From an uncultured Pelagibacteraceae bacterium (GTDB taxonomy: Bacteria > Pseudomonadota > Alphaproteobacteria > Pelagibacterales > Pelagibacteraceae): a stretch of DNA of 64,000 nucleotides. The notes beneath the pieces were generated by a model. That model searched no databases. It was not told the origin of the DNA and saw nothing but the letters and a program-made list of their open reading frames with translations. Below are positions 11,490 to 22,248 of this stretch, in pieces; position 1 is the stretch's first letter, and each line of letters starts with the position of its first letter. The DNA lies in contig CACNVV010000004.1 of NCBI GenBank assembly GCA_902624015.1, positions 1 through 64,000 of the forward strand, given 5' to 3'. The position numbers and the translations under genes were made by a program.

Positions 11490-14072
11490 TTATTTTTTCT
11501 TTTTTTTTGTTTTTTTATTTTTATCGTATTCTCTTCTTTTCTCAATTAGAATAAGAGCCTCTTCCATTGTTAGATCTGCAGGGTCTTTTTCCTCTGGTAT
11601 TGTTGCATTTAGAGATTTATATTTAATGTATGGACCATATTGACCTTTCATGATTCTTACTGGTTTTTTGTCCTCTGGATGCTCTCCTAAGTCTTTTATT
11701 ATTGAAGAAGACATTCTCCCAGGTTTTGCTTCAGCTATTAATATAATAGCTCTATTTAAACCAATGGAAAAAATTTCTTCTACATTTTCTAATCTAGCTG
11801 ATTTATTTTCACATTTTAAATACGGTCCAAATCTACCAGTGTTCAAAGTGATTTCTTTTTGATTCTCTGGGTTAACACCTAATGATTTAGGAAGCGAACA
11901 TAGAAATTTTGCTTTATCTATGTTAATACTTTCTAAATCAATTCCTTTTGGTATAGATACATTTTTCAATAGTTCATTTACCTCAGGTTTCTTTTTCTTC
12001 GTTTTTTTTCTTTTTTTAGGTTTTTCTTCTTCAATATTCTCTTCAAGAACTTTTTCATACTGAAGATAAGGGCCAAATCTCCCATTTTTTAAAAAAATAT
12101 CATTTCCATTTTCGTGTTTACCTAGAAATTTTGGTTCTGCTAGCTGTGACTGAGCTGCTGCTTTAGCTTTTGATAATGGTCTTGTGAATTTACATTCAGG
12201 ATAGTTTGAACACCCAATAAACGCGCCTCCTCTAAAACTATTTTTTAAACTTAGGGAACCTGTTTCGCATAATTGGCATTTTCTAACAATATTTCCTTCC
12301 TTATCGGTATCAAATATCAATGCACCTAAACTTTCATTTAAAAGATCTAAAACTTCTCTGGTTCTTTTTTCTTTTACCTCTGAAACATTGCTATTAAAAT
12401 CTTTCCAAAACATCTCTAGAACTTTTAACCAACTTTCCTTTCCAGAAGTTATTTCATCTAGTTGATCCTCTAGCCCAGCTGTAAAGTTATAATCCACATA
12501 CTTAGAAAATAGTTTTTCCAAAAATGCAGAAATTAATTTTCCCCTGTCAGTTGGAAAAAATCTTTTATTAACTATTTCTGCATAGCCTCTATTTGCTATT
12601 GTTGAAATTATACTTGCATAAGTAGAAGGTCTGCCAATACCTAGCTCCTCTAATTTTTTAACAAGGCTTGCCTCTGAATAACGTGGGGGAGGTTGCGTGA
12701 AATGCTGTTCATCAATAAGAGCTTCTATATTTATTAGTCCTTTTGACATCTCAGGTAAAATTTGTTCATCATCATCTTTACTTTGATTTGAATAAACTTT
12801 TAAAAATCCATCAAATTTCAAAACTGATCCACTTGATTTACATATCGTTTTACTATCATCAGATTCAATCGTTATTGTATTTCTATCAAATTTTGCTGTT
12901 TCCATTTGAGAGGATAGAGCTCTAGACCAAATTAAAGAATATAATTTTTGCTGGTCAGAACTTAAATATTTTTTAACAGAATCTGGATTCCTATTAATAT
13001 CAGTCGGTCTTATAGCTTCATGGGCTTCTTGAGCATTTTTTGCTTTTTTCCCCGAGTAATTATTTGGACTTTCTGGTAAGTATTCGTTTCCATATTCTTT
13101 TTTAATAAAATTTCTAAAAACAGAGACAGCATCAGCTGACAAATTGGTTCCATCCGTTCTCATGTAAGTAATTAACCCAACTGTATCTCCCTCAATTTCT
13201 ATTCCTTGATAAAGTTTTTGTGCTATTTGCATTGTTCTTGATGCACCAAAACCTAATCTACTAGAAGCAACTTGTTGAAGTGTTGAAGTAGTAAATGGTC
13301 CTGAGGGATTTCTGCTAACAACTTTTGAGGAAATATCAGTTATGTTAAATTTTTTTGTCTTAATATTGGATATTGCCTTTTCAATTTCCTCTTTATTTTT
13401 AAATGAGAATTTTTCAATTTTTTCTCCATCAAGTTGAGAAATACTTGCTGTAATTTTGTTTTTGTTTTTATCTTGAAAATTAATACTTAAAGTCCAAAAT
13501 TCTTCTGGTTTGAATAATTCAATTTCATGTTCTCTTTCAGTAATTAATTTCAGTGCAACAGATTGAACTCTACCTGCTGATTTTGAACCAGGTAATTTAG
13601 TCCATAGTATTGGTGATATATTAAATCCTACCAAATAATCTAATGCTCTTCTAGCCATGTATGCATCGACTAATAAGGGTTCTATCTGTCTTGGATTTTC
13701 AATGCCATGTGTGACTGCTTTTTTGGTTATTTCATTAAATACAACACGTTCAATTTCTTTGTCTTTTAAAAGTTTTTTTTCATCTAAATATTCTTTTACA
13801 TGCCATGCTATTGCTTCACCTTCACGATCTGGATCTGTAGCAAGAATTATTTTTGAAGAATCTTTCGCAGCATCAGCAATTTCTTTTAAATATTTTTTTG
13901 AAAAGCTATCAACTTCCCATTCCATTTTAAAATTTTGATCTGGATCAACAGATCCATTTTTTGAAGGAAGATCTCTAATATGACCATAGCTTGCTAAAAC
14001 TGTATAGTTATCACCTAAATATTTATTAATTGTTTTCGCTTTAGCAGGGCTTTCAACTATGACTAGATTCAT
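11490..14072 (-). CDS. topA: DNA topoisomerase I
   Basis: MNLVIVESPAKAKTINKYLG, LATDPDREGEAIAWH, Zn-ribbon C-x2-C, repeated GRFGPYLKCEN-type C-terminal modules. Confidence 0.97.
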   Translation of the reverse strand: MNLVIVESPAKAKTINKYLGDNYTVLASYGHIRDLPSKNGSVDPDQNFKMEWEVDSFSKKYLKEIADAAKDSSKIILATDPDREGEAIAWHVKEYLDEKKLLKDKEIERVVFNEITKKAVTHGIENPRQIEPLLVDAYMARRALDYLVGFNISPILWTKLPGSKSAGRVQSVALKLITEREHEIELFKPEEFWTLSINFQDKNKNKITASISQLDGEKIEKFSFKNKEEIEKAISNIKTKKFNITDISSKVVSRNPSGPFTTSTLQQVASSRLGFGASRTMQIAQKLYQGIEIEGDTVGLITYMRTDGTNLSADAVSVFRNFIKKEYGNEYLPESPNNYSGKKAKNAQEAHEAIRPTDINRNPDSVKKYLSSDQQKLYSLIWSRALSSQMETAKFDRNTITIESDDSKTICKSSGSVLKFDGFLKVYSNQSKDDDEQILPEMSKGLINIEALIDEQHFTQPPPRYSEASLVKKLEELGIGRPSTYASIISTIANRGYAEIVNKRFFPTDRGKLISAFLEKLFSKYVDYNFTAGLEDQLDEITSGKESWLKVLEMFWKDFNSNVSEVKEKRTREVLDLLNESLGALIFDTDKEGNIVRKCQLCETGSLSLKNSFRGGAFIGCSNYPECKFTRPLSKAKAAAQSQLAEPKFLGKHENGNDIFLKNGRFGPYLQYEKVLEENIEEEKPKKRKKTKKKKPEVNELLKNVSIPKGIDLESINIDKAKFLCSLPKSLGVNPENQKEITLNTGRFGPYLKCENKSARLENVEEIFSIGLNRAIILIAEAKPGRMSSSIIKDLGEHPEDKKPVRIMKGQYGPYIKYKSLNATIPEEKDPADLTMEEALILIEKRREYDKNKKTKKKKK

Positions 14073-14109
14073 AAAATAACAAACTACTCAAAAGAGTTTG
14101 ATAGTCAAA

Positions 14110-14688
14110 TTAATAAATTTTTGTCTTAGTTTCTTCTTTATTTTTCAAGCGTTTAATATTTTCTCTGTGGGTAAAAAATATTAAAATAAACATTATTACG
14201 AAAAAAAATACGTTTTCTGAACCATCAATAATTAAAATATAAAAAGGTATAGAAAGTGATCCTATCAATGAAGCTATAGATGAATATTTAGAAATAAAAA
14301 AAATTATTAACCAACAAACACCAAAGACTAAACCAAAACTAATGTTTAAAGAAAAAAGTATCCCAACATATGTCGCTACACCTTTGCCACCTTTAAATTT
14401 TAACCATGCAGGAAATACATGACCTATAAAAGCACATAAAGCTGATATATATACTGCATCAGGGAAATTAATTTTTACATATAAAACAGGTATTACCGCT
14501 TTTAACACATCAAGTATTAGTGTTGAATAACCAATTAATTTGTTACCAGTTCTTAAAGCATTTGTTGCGCCAATATTCCCAGAACCAATTTCTCTAATAT
14601 CTTTTTTTAGAAAAACTTTAGTTAAAATTAGTCCAAAAGGAATTGATCCCATTAGGTATGAAATTATACCTATAATAAAAAGTTCCAT
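14110..14688 (-). CDS. plsY: Glycerol-3-phosphate acyltransferase PlsY
   Basis: YLMGSIPFGLILTK, GSGNIGATNALRTGNK, KFKGGKGVATYVG. Confidence 0.96.
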   Translation of the reverse strand: MELFIIGIISYLMGSIPFGLILTKVFLKKDIREIGSGNIGATNALRTGNKLIGYSTLILDVLKAVIPVLYVKINFPDAVYISALCAFIGHVFPAWLKFKGGKGVATYVGILFSLNISFGLVFGVCWLIIFFISKYSSIASLIGSLSIPFYILIIDGSENVFFFVIMFILIFFTHRENIKRLKNKEETKTKIY

Positions 14689-14691
14689 TTT

Positions 14692-15978
14692 TTATATTTT
14701 AAATAATTCTACACCTTTTACAAATGTATTGGTTACTTTTCCTTGAAGTTTCTTATCTTCAATTGAGGTATTTTTAGATTTAGAGATTAAATTTTCTTTT
14801 TTTACAATCCATGGTTTATTGATATCTACTATACAAAAATCTGCATCATTACCAATAGACAGGTTTCCTTTATTTATATTTAATATTTTTGCTGGGTTAG
14901 AGGTTAAAGCTTGAATTATAGTTTCAAGTTTTACAGATCCATTGTGAAATAATTCTAAACTTAAGGATAACAATGTTTCAATACCAGATGCACCAGTTGC
15001 AGCTTGTGCAAAAGTTAATCTTTTAGATTCTTCATCTTCAGGTTTATGGTCAGAAACAATTACATCAATAGTTTTATCTTTTAATCCTTGAACTAAAGCT
15101 TCTCGATCTTCTTCTCTTCTCAGTGGAGGTGATAATTTTAAAAATGTTCTAAAATCTCCAATATCATTTTCATTTAATGAAAGATTATTTATTGATACAC
15201 CGCAAGTAAATTTAACATTTTGTTTACGCTCCTTAATTATATCTACAGATTTTCCTGCTGATAGTTGAGATATATGATATCGACATTTAGTTTTTTCTAA
15301 GAGAGTAAGATCTCTTTCAATGATAATTCTTTCAGCAATATCTGGTATGCTTGATAAGCCTAGTTTTGTTGCAATAATACCAGAATTAATCATGCCATTT
15401 TTAGCTAACTCGTAATCTTCAGCATGTTGCATTATAAGACATCCTAAATCTTTAGCTGAATTCATAATTCTAGACATAAGTCTAGTATTTTGAATTGTTT
15501 TTACTCCGTCAGTAAATGCAATAATTCCTTTTTTAGCTAGCAACCCGAATTCAGTCATATTGGTGCCATCAGTGTTTTGAGTTAATGAAGCGCAAGGAAA
15601 GATATTTATTTTAGACTTATCACGTCCTCTTCTTTTTAAAAAATCTACAATAGATACATTGTCTATAATTGGATCTGTATTAGGCATGGTTACAACAGAA
15701 GTTACACCACCAGACAATGCAGCATTACTCAAAGTTCTAAAATTTTCTTTATATTCATATCCTGGCTCGCCTACAAACACTCTCATATCCACTATACCAG
15801 GAAATATATATTTACCCTTTAAGTCAGTAGGTTTTTCTCTAGTTGGTAAATTGTTTGTATTTACTTTTTTTCCTATTGCTTCTATCTTTCCGTCTTCTCC
15901 TATAATTAATCCACCATTTTCGTTTAAGGAATTATGAGGATCTATAATGTTCGCATTTATAAAGTATTGTTTTTTCAT
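14692..15978 (-). CDS. pyrC: Dihydroorotase-like protein next to ATCase, HxH metal motif degenerate
   Basis: Amidohydrolase fold signature but FPGIVDMRVFVGEPG in place of D-x-H-x-H; operon with pyrB. Confidence 0.85.
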   Translation of the reverse strand: MKKQYFINANIIDPHNSLNENGGLIIGEDGKIEAIGKKVNTNNLPTREKPTDLKGKYIFPGIVDMRVFVGEPGYEYKENFRTLSNAALSGGVTSVVTMPNTDPIIDNVSIVDFLKRRGRDKSKINIFPCASLTQNTDGTNMTEFGLLAKKGIIAFTDGVKTIQNTRLMSRIMNSAKDLGCLIMQHAEDYELAKNGMINSGIIATKLGLSSIPDIAERIIIERDLTLLEKTKCRYHISQLSAGKSVDIIKERKQNVKFTCGVSINNLSLNENDIGDFRTFLKLSPPLRREEDREALVQGLKDKTIDVIVSDHKPEDEESKRLTFAQAATGASGIETLLSLSLELFHNGSVKLETIIQALTSNPAKILNINKGNLSIGNDADFCIVDINKPWIVKKENLISKSKNTSIEDKKLQGKVTNTFVKGVELFKI

Positions 15979-16920
15979 TTATTCACAAAATATTTTTAAA
16001 CATGCCATTCTTACAGCAACACCTAATTCAACTTGCTCTTTAATTACACTCTTGTTTATGTCGTCAGCTAATCTTGTATCAATTTCAATTCCTCTATTCA
16101 TTGGACCAGGATGCATAATTAAAGCATCTGACTTTGCATGATCAAGTTTATCTGGCGTTAACCCATAATATTCATAGTATTCTCTATTCGATGAAAGATA
16201 TGAACTGGTCATTCTTTCATTTTGTAATCTAAGCATCATCACAATATCACAATCTTTGAGACCTTTTTTCATATCAGTAAAAGTGTTAACACCAAACTTT
16301 TCAATTTCTTTTGGCATAAGATTAGATGGAGCAACTATATTAACCTCAGCTCCTAACATAGTAAGAAGATAAATATTTGATCTAGCTACTCTTGAATGAA
16401 GTATATCTCCGCAAATTGCTATTTTTAATCCTTGAATTTTTTTTTTTCGATTTCTAATTGTTAATGCATCTAATAATGCTTGAGTAGGGTGCTCACGTCT
16501 ACCATCGCCAGCGTTTAGAACGACACAATTAACTTTTTGAGATAATAGATTACAAGCACCGGAGTCTTGATGTCTGATTACAATTATATCAGGATGCATT
16601 GCATTTAAGGTCATGGCCGTATCAATCAAAGTTTCACCTTTTTTAATGGCTGAGTTACCCATATTCATTGACATGACGTCTGCACCAAGTCTTTTTCCAG
16701 CAAGTTCAAATGAGCTTTGTGTTCTAGTTGATGGCTCAAAAAATAAGTTTATTTGTGTTTTGCCTCTTAACACATCGATTTTTTTATTTTTACTCTGGTT
16801 TAATTTTATGAAAGCTTCTGACTCATCCAGGATATAATTAATATCATTAACTGATAAATCCTGGATACCTAACAGATGTTTTTGTGAGATTTTAATAGCT
16901 TTATTGGTTTTAATTGCCAT
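15979..16920 (-). CDS. pyrB: Aspartate carbamoyltransferase catalytic subunit
   Basis: [45 protein letters not shown]; start chosen at MAIKTNK. Confidence 0.95.
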   Translation of the reverse strand: MAIKTNKAIKISQKHLLGIQDLSVNDINYILDESEAFIKLNQSKNKKIDVLRGKTQINLFFEPSTRTQSSFELAGKRLGADVMSMNMGNSAIKKGETLIDTAMTLNAMHPDIIVIRHQDSGACNLLSQKVNCVVLNAGDGRREHPTQALLDALTIRNRKKKIQGLKIAICGDILHSRVARSNIYLLTMLGAEVNIVAPSNLMPKEIEKFGVNTFTDMKKGLKDCDIVMMLRLQNERMTSSYLSSNREYYEYYGLTPDKLDHAKSDALIMHPGPMNRGIEIDTRLADDINKSVIKEQVELGVAVRMACLKIFCE

Positions 16921-16962
16921 TAAAATTAACTCTATAGCTATAAAGCCCCTAAATGGCAAGGA

Positions 16963-17418
16963 TTAATTATTTAAATAATCTATAGCTCCTTGAAGAATAA
17001 ATGCAGCTGCGTTTTGATCTATGTTTTTTTCACGCTTAGAAACATTAATATCAAGCTGGCTGGATAGGTTAAATGCACCAACGGTTGAAAGTCTTTCATC
17101 CCAAAGACAAACATCTACATCTATATTTGTGTCTATATTTTTAGACACATCATTTACTGATTGAGCAGAAGGACCTAACGTACCATCCATGTTAATTGGA
17201 TATCCGATGATAATTCCTTTAATATTGTTTTCCTCTATTATTTTTTTTAATTCATTGATTAGATCATCATTATTGGTTTTATTGATCGTTTTAAAGGGTG
17301 TGGCTATTGACTGTTTTTCATCACAAATTGATACACCGATTCTTTTTGAACCAAGATCTAAACCAATTAATCTAGAGGTTTCAGACTGTTTTTTTTTGAA
17401 TTCTTCAATAGTGATCAT
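16963..17418 (-). CDS. ruvX: Holliday junction resolvase-like protein (RuvX/YqgF)
   Basis: RLIGLDLGSKRIGVSICDE; DERLSTVGAF. Confidence 0.92.
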   Translation of the reverse strand: MITIEEFKKKQSETSRLIGLDLGSKRIGVSICDEKQSIATPFKTINKTNNDDLINELKKIIEENNIKGIIIGYPINMDGTLGPSAQSVNDVSKNIDTNIDVDVCLWDERLSTVGAFNLSSQLDINVSKREKNIDQNAAAFILQGAIDYLNN

Positions 17419-17468
17419 ATTGTATATTTTAAACTTAAGTGATAGTTTGCGACATATTTAAATACCAT

Positions 17469-17756
17469 ATGAGCATCGATCTTAAAACAATAAAGCACAT
17501 ATCTAAACTATCAAGAATTTCTGTAGATGAGAAAAAAGCAGAGAAACTTGCAGAAGATTTAAATTCAATTTTCGATTTTATTGAAAAACTTAACGAATTA
17601 AAAACTGACAATGTTGAACCATTAACTTCTGTTGCTGAAACAACTCTAAAACTTAGATCAGATGAAGTAAAAAGTAAAAACTTAAGAGATCAAGTAATAA
17701 AAAATTCTCCTAAGGAAAATGAAGATTATTTTGTAGTACCAAAGGTAATTGAATAA
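17469..17756 (+). CDS. gatC: Asp-tRNA(Asn)/Glu-tRNA(Gln) amidotransferase subunit C
   Basis: [44 protein letters not shown]; precedes gatA and gatB; internal ATG at 17469 chosen. Confidence 0.93.
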   Translation: MSIDLKTIKHISKLSRISVDEKKAEKLAEDLNSIFDFIEKLNELKTDNVEPLTSVAETTLKLRSDEVKSKNLRDQVIKNSPKENEDYFVVPKVIE

Positions 17757-19213
17757 TGTCAGATATAACTAAACAATCATTATCTGAGTTAGTAGAAAAT
17801 ATAAAAGGTAAAAAACTTTCCTCAAGTGAAGTTACTAAAGCATTTGTTGAAAGATCAGAAAAATCAAAAGAATTGAATGCATATATAACTGAAGATTATG
17901 CAAATGCTTTAAATAAAGCAAAAAAATTTGATGAAAAACCTAATCTTGATCTAAAATTACCTGGCATTCCAATGGCAGTTAAAGATTTATTTTGTACAAG
18001 AGATTTGAGAACTACGGCAGGTAGTAAGATTTTAAATAACTTTGTTCCAACATACGAGTCAACAGTCACACAAAATATTTGGAATGAAGGAGCCATCCTA
18101 ATGGGCAAATTAAATTGTGATGAATTTGCAATGGGTTCATCTAATGAAACTAGTTTTTTTGGTAATGTACAAAACCCAATTGATAAAAATTTAGTTCCAG
18201 GAGGATCCTCTGGTGGATCGTCTTCTGCTGTAGCAGCTCAATTAACACCAATAACTATTGGAACAGATACAGGTGGATCTATAAGACAGCCTGCTTCATT
18301 TACTGGAACTGTCGGATTAAAACCTACTTATGGTAGTTGCTCTCGTTATGGAATTGTAGCATTTGCATCATCCCTAGATCAAGCTGGTCCAATGGCACAA
18401 AATGTTAAAGATTGTGCATTGTTACAGGAAGTTATTAGCACTTATGATGAAAAAGATTCTACTTCAATAGATTTTAAAAGAAACGAGTACAGCAAAGAAT
18501 TAACAAAAGATATTAAAGGTAAAAAAATAGGAATACCCAAAGAATATAGAGTAGATGGCATGCCTAAGGAAATAGAGGATCTTTGGAAGAAAGGTATTGA
18601 ATATGCAAAAGATTGTGGTGCTGAGATTATCGATATATCTCTACCTCATACTAATTATGCACTACCAACTTATTACATAGTAGCACCAGCAGAGGCCTCA
18701 TCTAATTTGGCTAGATACGACGGTGTTAAATACGGTTTTAGAGTTGAAGGAGAAAATCTTATTGACATGTATGAAAAAACTAGATCTGAAGGATTTGGTG
18801 CTGAAGTTCAAAGAAGAATAATGATTGGAACTTATGTTTTATCTTCAGGATATTATGATGCTTATTATCTTAAAGCACAAAAAGTAAGAAAACTTATCAA
18901 AAATGATTTTGATGATGCTTATAAAAAAGTTGATGCAATACTAACCCCATCTACTCCAAGTTCTGCGTTTAAAATTGGTGAAAAAACAAATGATCCGGTT
19001 TCAATGTATTTAAATGATATTTTTACTGTTCCTGTAAATTTAGCAGGTTTACCTGGAATTTCTATACCCGCAGGCCATGATGCTAAAGGATATCCATTAG
19101 GATTACAGATAATTGGTAAAGCTTTTAATGAACAAAATATTTTAAACATTGCACATGCTATGGAAGAAAAAATTAATTTTAAAAACAATATTAATGATTG
19201 GTGGATTAAGTGA
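17756..19213 (+). CDS. gatA: Asp-tRNA(Asn)/Glu-tRNA(Gln) amidotransferase subunit A
   Basis: Amidase signature [33 protein letters not shown]. Confidence 0.97.
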   Translation: MSDITKQSLSELVENIKGKKLSSSEVTKAFVERSEKSKELNAYITEDYANALNKAKKFDEKPNLDLKLPGIPMAVKDLFCTRDLRTTAGSKILNNFVPTYESTVTQNIWNEGAILMGKLNCDEFAMGSSNETSFFGNVQNPIDKNLVPGGSSGGSSSAVAAQLTPITIGTDTGGSIRQPASFTGTVGLKPTYGSCSRYGIVAFASSLDQAGPMAQNVKDCALLQEVISTYDEKDSTSIDFKRNEYSKELTKDIKGKKIGIPKEYRVDGMPKEIEDLWKKGIEYAKDCGAEIIDISLPHTNYALPTYYIVAPAEASSNLARYDGVKYGFRVEGENLIDMYEKTRSEGFGAEVQRRIMIGTYVLSSGYYDAYYLKAQKVRKLIKNDFDDAYKKVDAILTPSTPSSAFKIGEKTNDPVSMYLNDIFTVPVNLAGLPGISIPAGHDAKGYPLGLQIIGKAFNEQNILNIAHAMEEKINFKNNINDWWIK

Positions 19214-20673
19214 GTAAGAACAAATCTGAATATCTAATTAATAGAAATGATAATCAATATGAAGTTGTCATTGGTTTAGAAGTTCATGCACAAGTTACAT
19301 CGGAGTCAAAACTATTCTCAACATCAGCGACTAAATTTGGAGCAGAGCCAAATACTCAAGTAAGTTTAGTTGATGCAGCATTTCCAGGAATGTTACCGGT
19401 AATAAACGAGTATTGTGTAAAACAAGCTATTAAAACAGGAATTGGTTTAAAAGCTAAAATCAATAAGAGATCTGTATTTGATAGAAAAAATTATTTTTAT
19501 GCTGACTTACCCCAGGGATATCAAATCTCACAATTCAAAGATCCAATTGTAGGTGAGGGTAAAGTAATACTTGATATGCAAGACGGTCAAAAAGAAGTAG
19601 GTATAGAAAGATTACACTTGGAGCAAGATGCAGGTAAAAGCATTCATGATTTAGATCCTAAAAATACTTTTGTAGATTTAAATAGATCAGGTGTGGCTTT
19701 AATGGAAATTGTAAGTAAACCCGACCTAAGATCCCCAGATGAAGTAAATGCATATATTAAAAAATTAAGATCTATAATGAGATATTTAGGTACCTGTGAT
19801 GGAAACATGCAGGAAGGATCTTTAAGAGCCGATGTAAATGTATCTGTTAGAAAAAAAGGTTCAAAAGAGTTTGGAACCCGATGTGAGATTAAAAATGTTA
19901 ACTCAATAAAATTCATGCAGATGGCAATCGAATATGAAGCTAATAGACAAGTTGATTTAATTGAGGATGGTCAAACGATTGATCAAGAAACAAGACTTTT
20001 TGATACTAAAAAGAATGAAACTAGATCAATGAGATCAAAAGAAGATGCTCATGATTATAGATATTTTCCAGATCCAGACTTATTGCCACTAGAAGTTTCA
20101 GATGATTTTATTGAAAACTTAAAATCAGAAATTCCAGAGCTACCAGATGAAAAGAAAAAAAGATTTATAGAAAAATTCAAACTATCACCTTACGAAGCAA
20201 ACATTTTAGTTTCTGATATTGAAACATCAAATTACTTTGAAAATGTAATTAAGAAGTCTGACGTAAAACTTGCAACAAATTGGATAATTGGTGAATTATT
20301 TGCAGCCTTAAATGAAAAAAATTTAGAAATAACTGAAAGCCCTATAAGTGCAGGCAACTTATCAAAATTAATTAATTTAATTAAAGACGGAACAATTTCT
20401 GGAAAAATTGCAAAAACAGTTTTTGAACAAATGATGGAAGGTGACAAAGATCCTAAAAAAATTGTTGAAGAAAAAGGTTTAAAACAAGAAAGCGATCCAA
20501 AAGCACTCGAGGCGCTTATAGACAAGGTTATTGATGATAACAGGGATAAAGCTACTGAATATAAATCAGGTAAAGTTAAATTATTTGGTTTCTTTGTGGG
20601 TCAAGTAATGAAAGTTTCTGGTGGAAAAGCAAATCCTCAATTAGTTAATGAGATTTTAAAGAAAAAACTTTAG
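19210..20673 (+). CDS. gatB: Asp-tRNA(Asn)/Glu-tRNA(Gln) amidotransferase subunit B (GTG start)
   Basis: [37 protein letters not shown]. Confidence 0.97.
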   Translation: MSKNKSEYLINRNDNQYEVVIGLEVHAQVTSESKLFSTSATKFGAEPNTQVSLVDAAFPGMLPVINEYCVKQAIKTGIGLKAKINKRSVFDRKNYFYADLPQGYQISQFKDPIVGEGKVILDMQDGQKEVGIERLHLEQDAGKSIHDLDPKNTFVDLNRSGVALMEIVSKPDLRSPDEVNAYIKKLRSIMRYLGTCDGNMQEGSLRADVNVSVRKKGSKEFGTRCEIKNVNSIKFMQMAIEYEANRQVDLIEDGQTIDQETRLFDTKKNETRSMRSKEDAHDYRYFPDPDLLPLEVSDDFIENLKSEIPELPDEKKKRFIEKFKLSPYEANILVSDIETSNYFENVIKKSDVKLATNWIIGELFAALNEKNLEITESPISAGNLSKLINLIKDGTISGKIAKTVFEQMMEGDKDPKKIVEEKGLKQESDPKALEALIDKVIDDNRDKATEYKSGKVKLFGFFVGQVMKVSGGKANPQLVNEILKKKL

Positions 20674-20678
20674 AATTT

Positions 20679-21329
20679 ATGGGTTCAGACCTAAATATAA
20701 CTAAAGAACTCCAAGAGTATATTTTAAGTCATGGATTTAATTTACATCCAGTCCAAAAAGAAATAATTGATTACAACACTTCTCTTGGTGATATCAAAAG
20801 AATGCAAATCTCAATTTCACAAAGTCAATTTCTGCATTTAATTATAAAAATTTCAAATATCAAAAAAATTTTAGAGATAGGTACATTTACAGGATTAAGT
20901 ACGTTATCTATGGCTTTGGCATTATCAGATGACGGTGAAATAATTGCTTTAGATAAAAATGAAGAAACTAATAAAGTTGCAATAGATTTTTTTAAAAAAG
21001 CTAATCAAGATCATAAAATAAAAACATTAATTAAACCTGCTTTAGAAAGTTTAGATGAAATTAAAAATGAAAAATTTGATTTAGTTTTTATTGATGCTGA
21101 TAAAATGAATTATATTGAATACTATGAACGTTCACTAGAATTATTAAACACAAGTGGTCTAATAATCATTGATAATGTTTTATGGTATGGAGAAGTTGTT
21201 AATGAAAACAATACTGATAAATTTACTAAAAATATTAAAGAATTTAATGATCATATCTCAAAGGATACAAGGGTAGAAAAATTAATAATTCCTCTTGGAG
21301 ATGGAATGACTGTTTGTAGAAAATTATAA
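20679..21329 (+). CDS. SAM-dependent O-methyltransferase (caffeoyl-CoA OMT type)
   Basis: ILEIGTFTGLSTLSMALAL; FDLVFIDADKMNYIEYYERSLELL; IIIDNVLWYGEV. Confidence 0.88.
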   Translation: MGSDLNITKELQEYILSHGFNLHPVQKEIIDYNTSLGDIKRMQISISQSQFLHLIIKISNIKKILEIGTFTGLSTLSMALALSDDGEIIALDKNEETNKVAIDFFKKANQDHKIKTLIKPALESLDEIKNEKFDLVFIDADKMNYIEYYERSLELLNTSGLIIIDNVLWYGEVVNENNTDKFTKNIKEFNDHISKDTRVEKLIIPLGDGMTVCRKL

Positions 21330-22234
21330 TGTTCGAAGTATTTGGTTTTTATAAATTTGTTAAAATTTCTTATTTGAAGAAAAATCAAAAAGTTTTATTT
21401 GAAACTTTAAAAAAGAAAAACATTAAAGGTACGATAATTATCTCTAAAGAAGGGGTAAACGGAACTATTTCTGGTAAAGCTGAAGACATTAAATTCACAA
21501 TTAACAATTTAAAACGAACTCTTAAATTTAAAGAATTTAACAGCAGTAATGTCTCTAAAAGCTCATTCCAACCATTTCATAAACCTAAAGTGAAAATCAA
21601 AAACGAGGTTGTTCCTATGAACTTAATTTTAAATAAAAGAATAAAGAAAAAAGATAGCCATGTAGATCCAATCAAATGGAATAAGCTCCTTAAAGAAAAG
21701 GATACTGTTCTTATAGATGCTAGAAAACCATTTGAATACGATGTTGGAACTTTTAAGGGAGCAATTAATCCTGATGTTGATAACTTTAGAGATTTTCCAA
21801 AGTATCTAAAAAAATTAAAAAAAAATCAACCTATAGCAATGTTTTGTACTGGTGGAATTCGTTGTGAAAAGGCATCTGTATATTTAGAGAAAAAAGGTTT
21901 TAATAACATTTATCAGTTAAATGGTGGAATTTTAAATTATCTTAAAAAAACAAATAAGAAAAAAAGTTTATGGAAAGGTGAATGCTTTGTTTTTGATAAC
22001 AGGATTAGTTTAAAACATGGTCTAAAAGTTGGTTCTTATTCAATGTGTAGCGGTTGTAGGAAGCCTGTATCTCGTAAGGATAAAAAATCAAAAAAATATG
22101 AAGAGGGTGTTTCATGTCCAAATTGTCACGACAATCTAACAGATCATCAAAAATCAAGATTTAGGATGAGGCAAAAACAAATTAATCTTGCTAAAGAAGC
22201 AGGAAAAAGACATATCTTCCAAAAAGAGTATTAA
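21329..22234 (+). CDS. trhO: tRNA uridine hydroxylation protein TrhO / rhodanese-like (UPF0176)
   Basis: EGVNGTISG, VLIDARKPFEYDVGTFKGAINP, PIAMFCTGGIRCEKASVYL. Confidence 0.92.
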   Translation: MFEVFGFYKFVKISYLKKNQKVLFETLKKKNIKGTIIISKEGVNGTISGKAEDIKFTINNLKRTLKFKEFNSSNVSKSSFQPFHKPKVKIKNEVVPMNLILNKRIKKKDSHVDPIKWNKLLKEKDTVLIDARKPFEYDVGTFKGAINPDVDNFRDFPKYLKKLKKNQPIAMFCTGGIRCEKASVYLEKKGFNNIYQLNGGILNYLKKTNKKKSLWKGECFVFDNRISLKHGLKVGSYSMCSGCRKPVSRKDKKSKKYEEGVSCPNCHDNLTDHQKSRFRMRQKQINLAKEAGKRHIFQKEY

Positions 22235-22248
22235 CAAATCTTAAATTA

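Noticed and set aside
17447-17454. TTGCGACA upstream of gatC, identical to the -35 region at 39987
   Set aside because: Here it lies too close to the gatC start for normal -35/-10 spacing; probably chance
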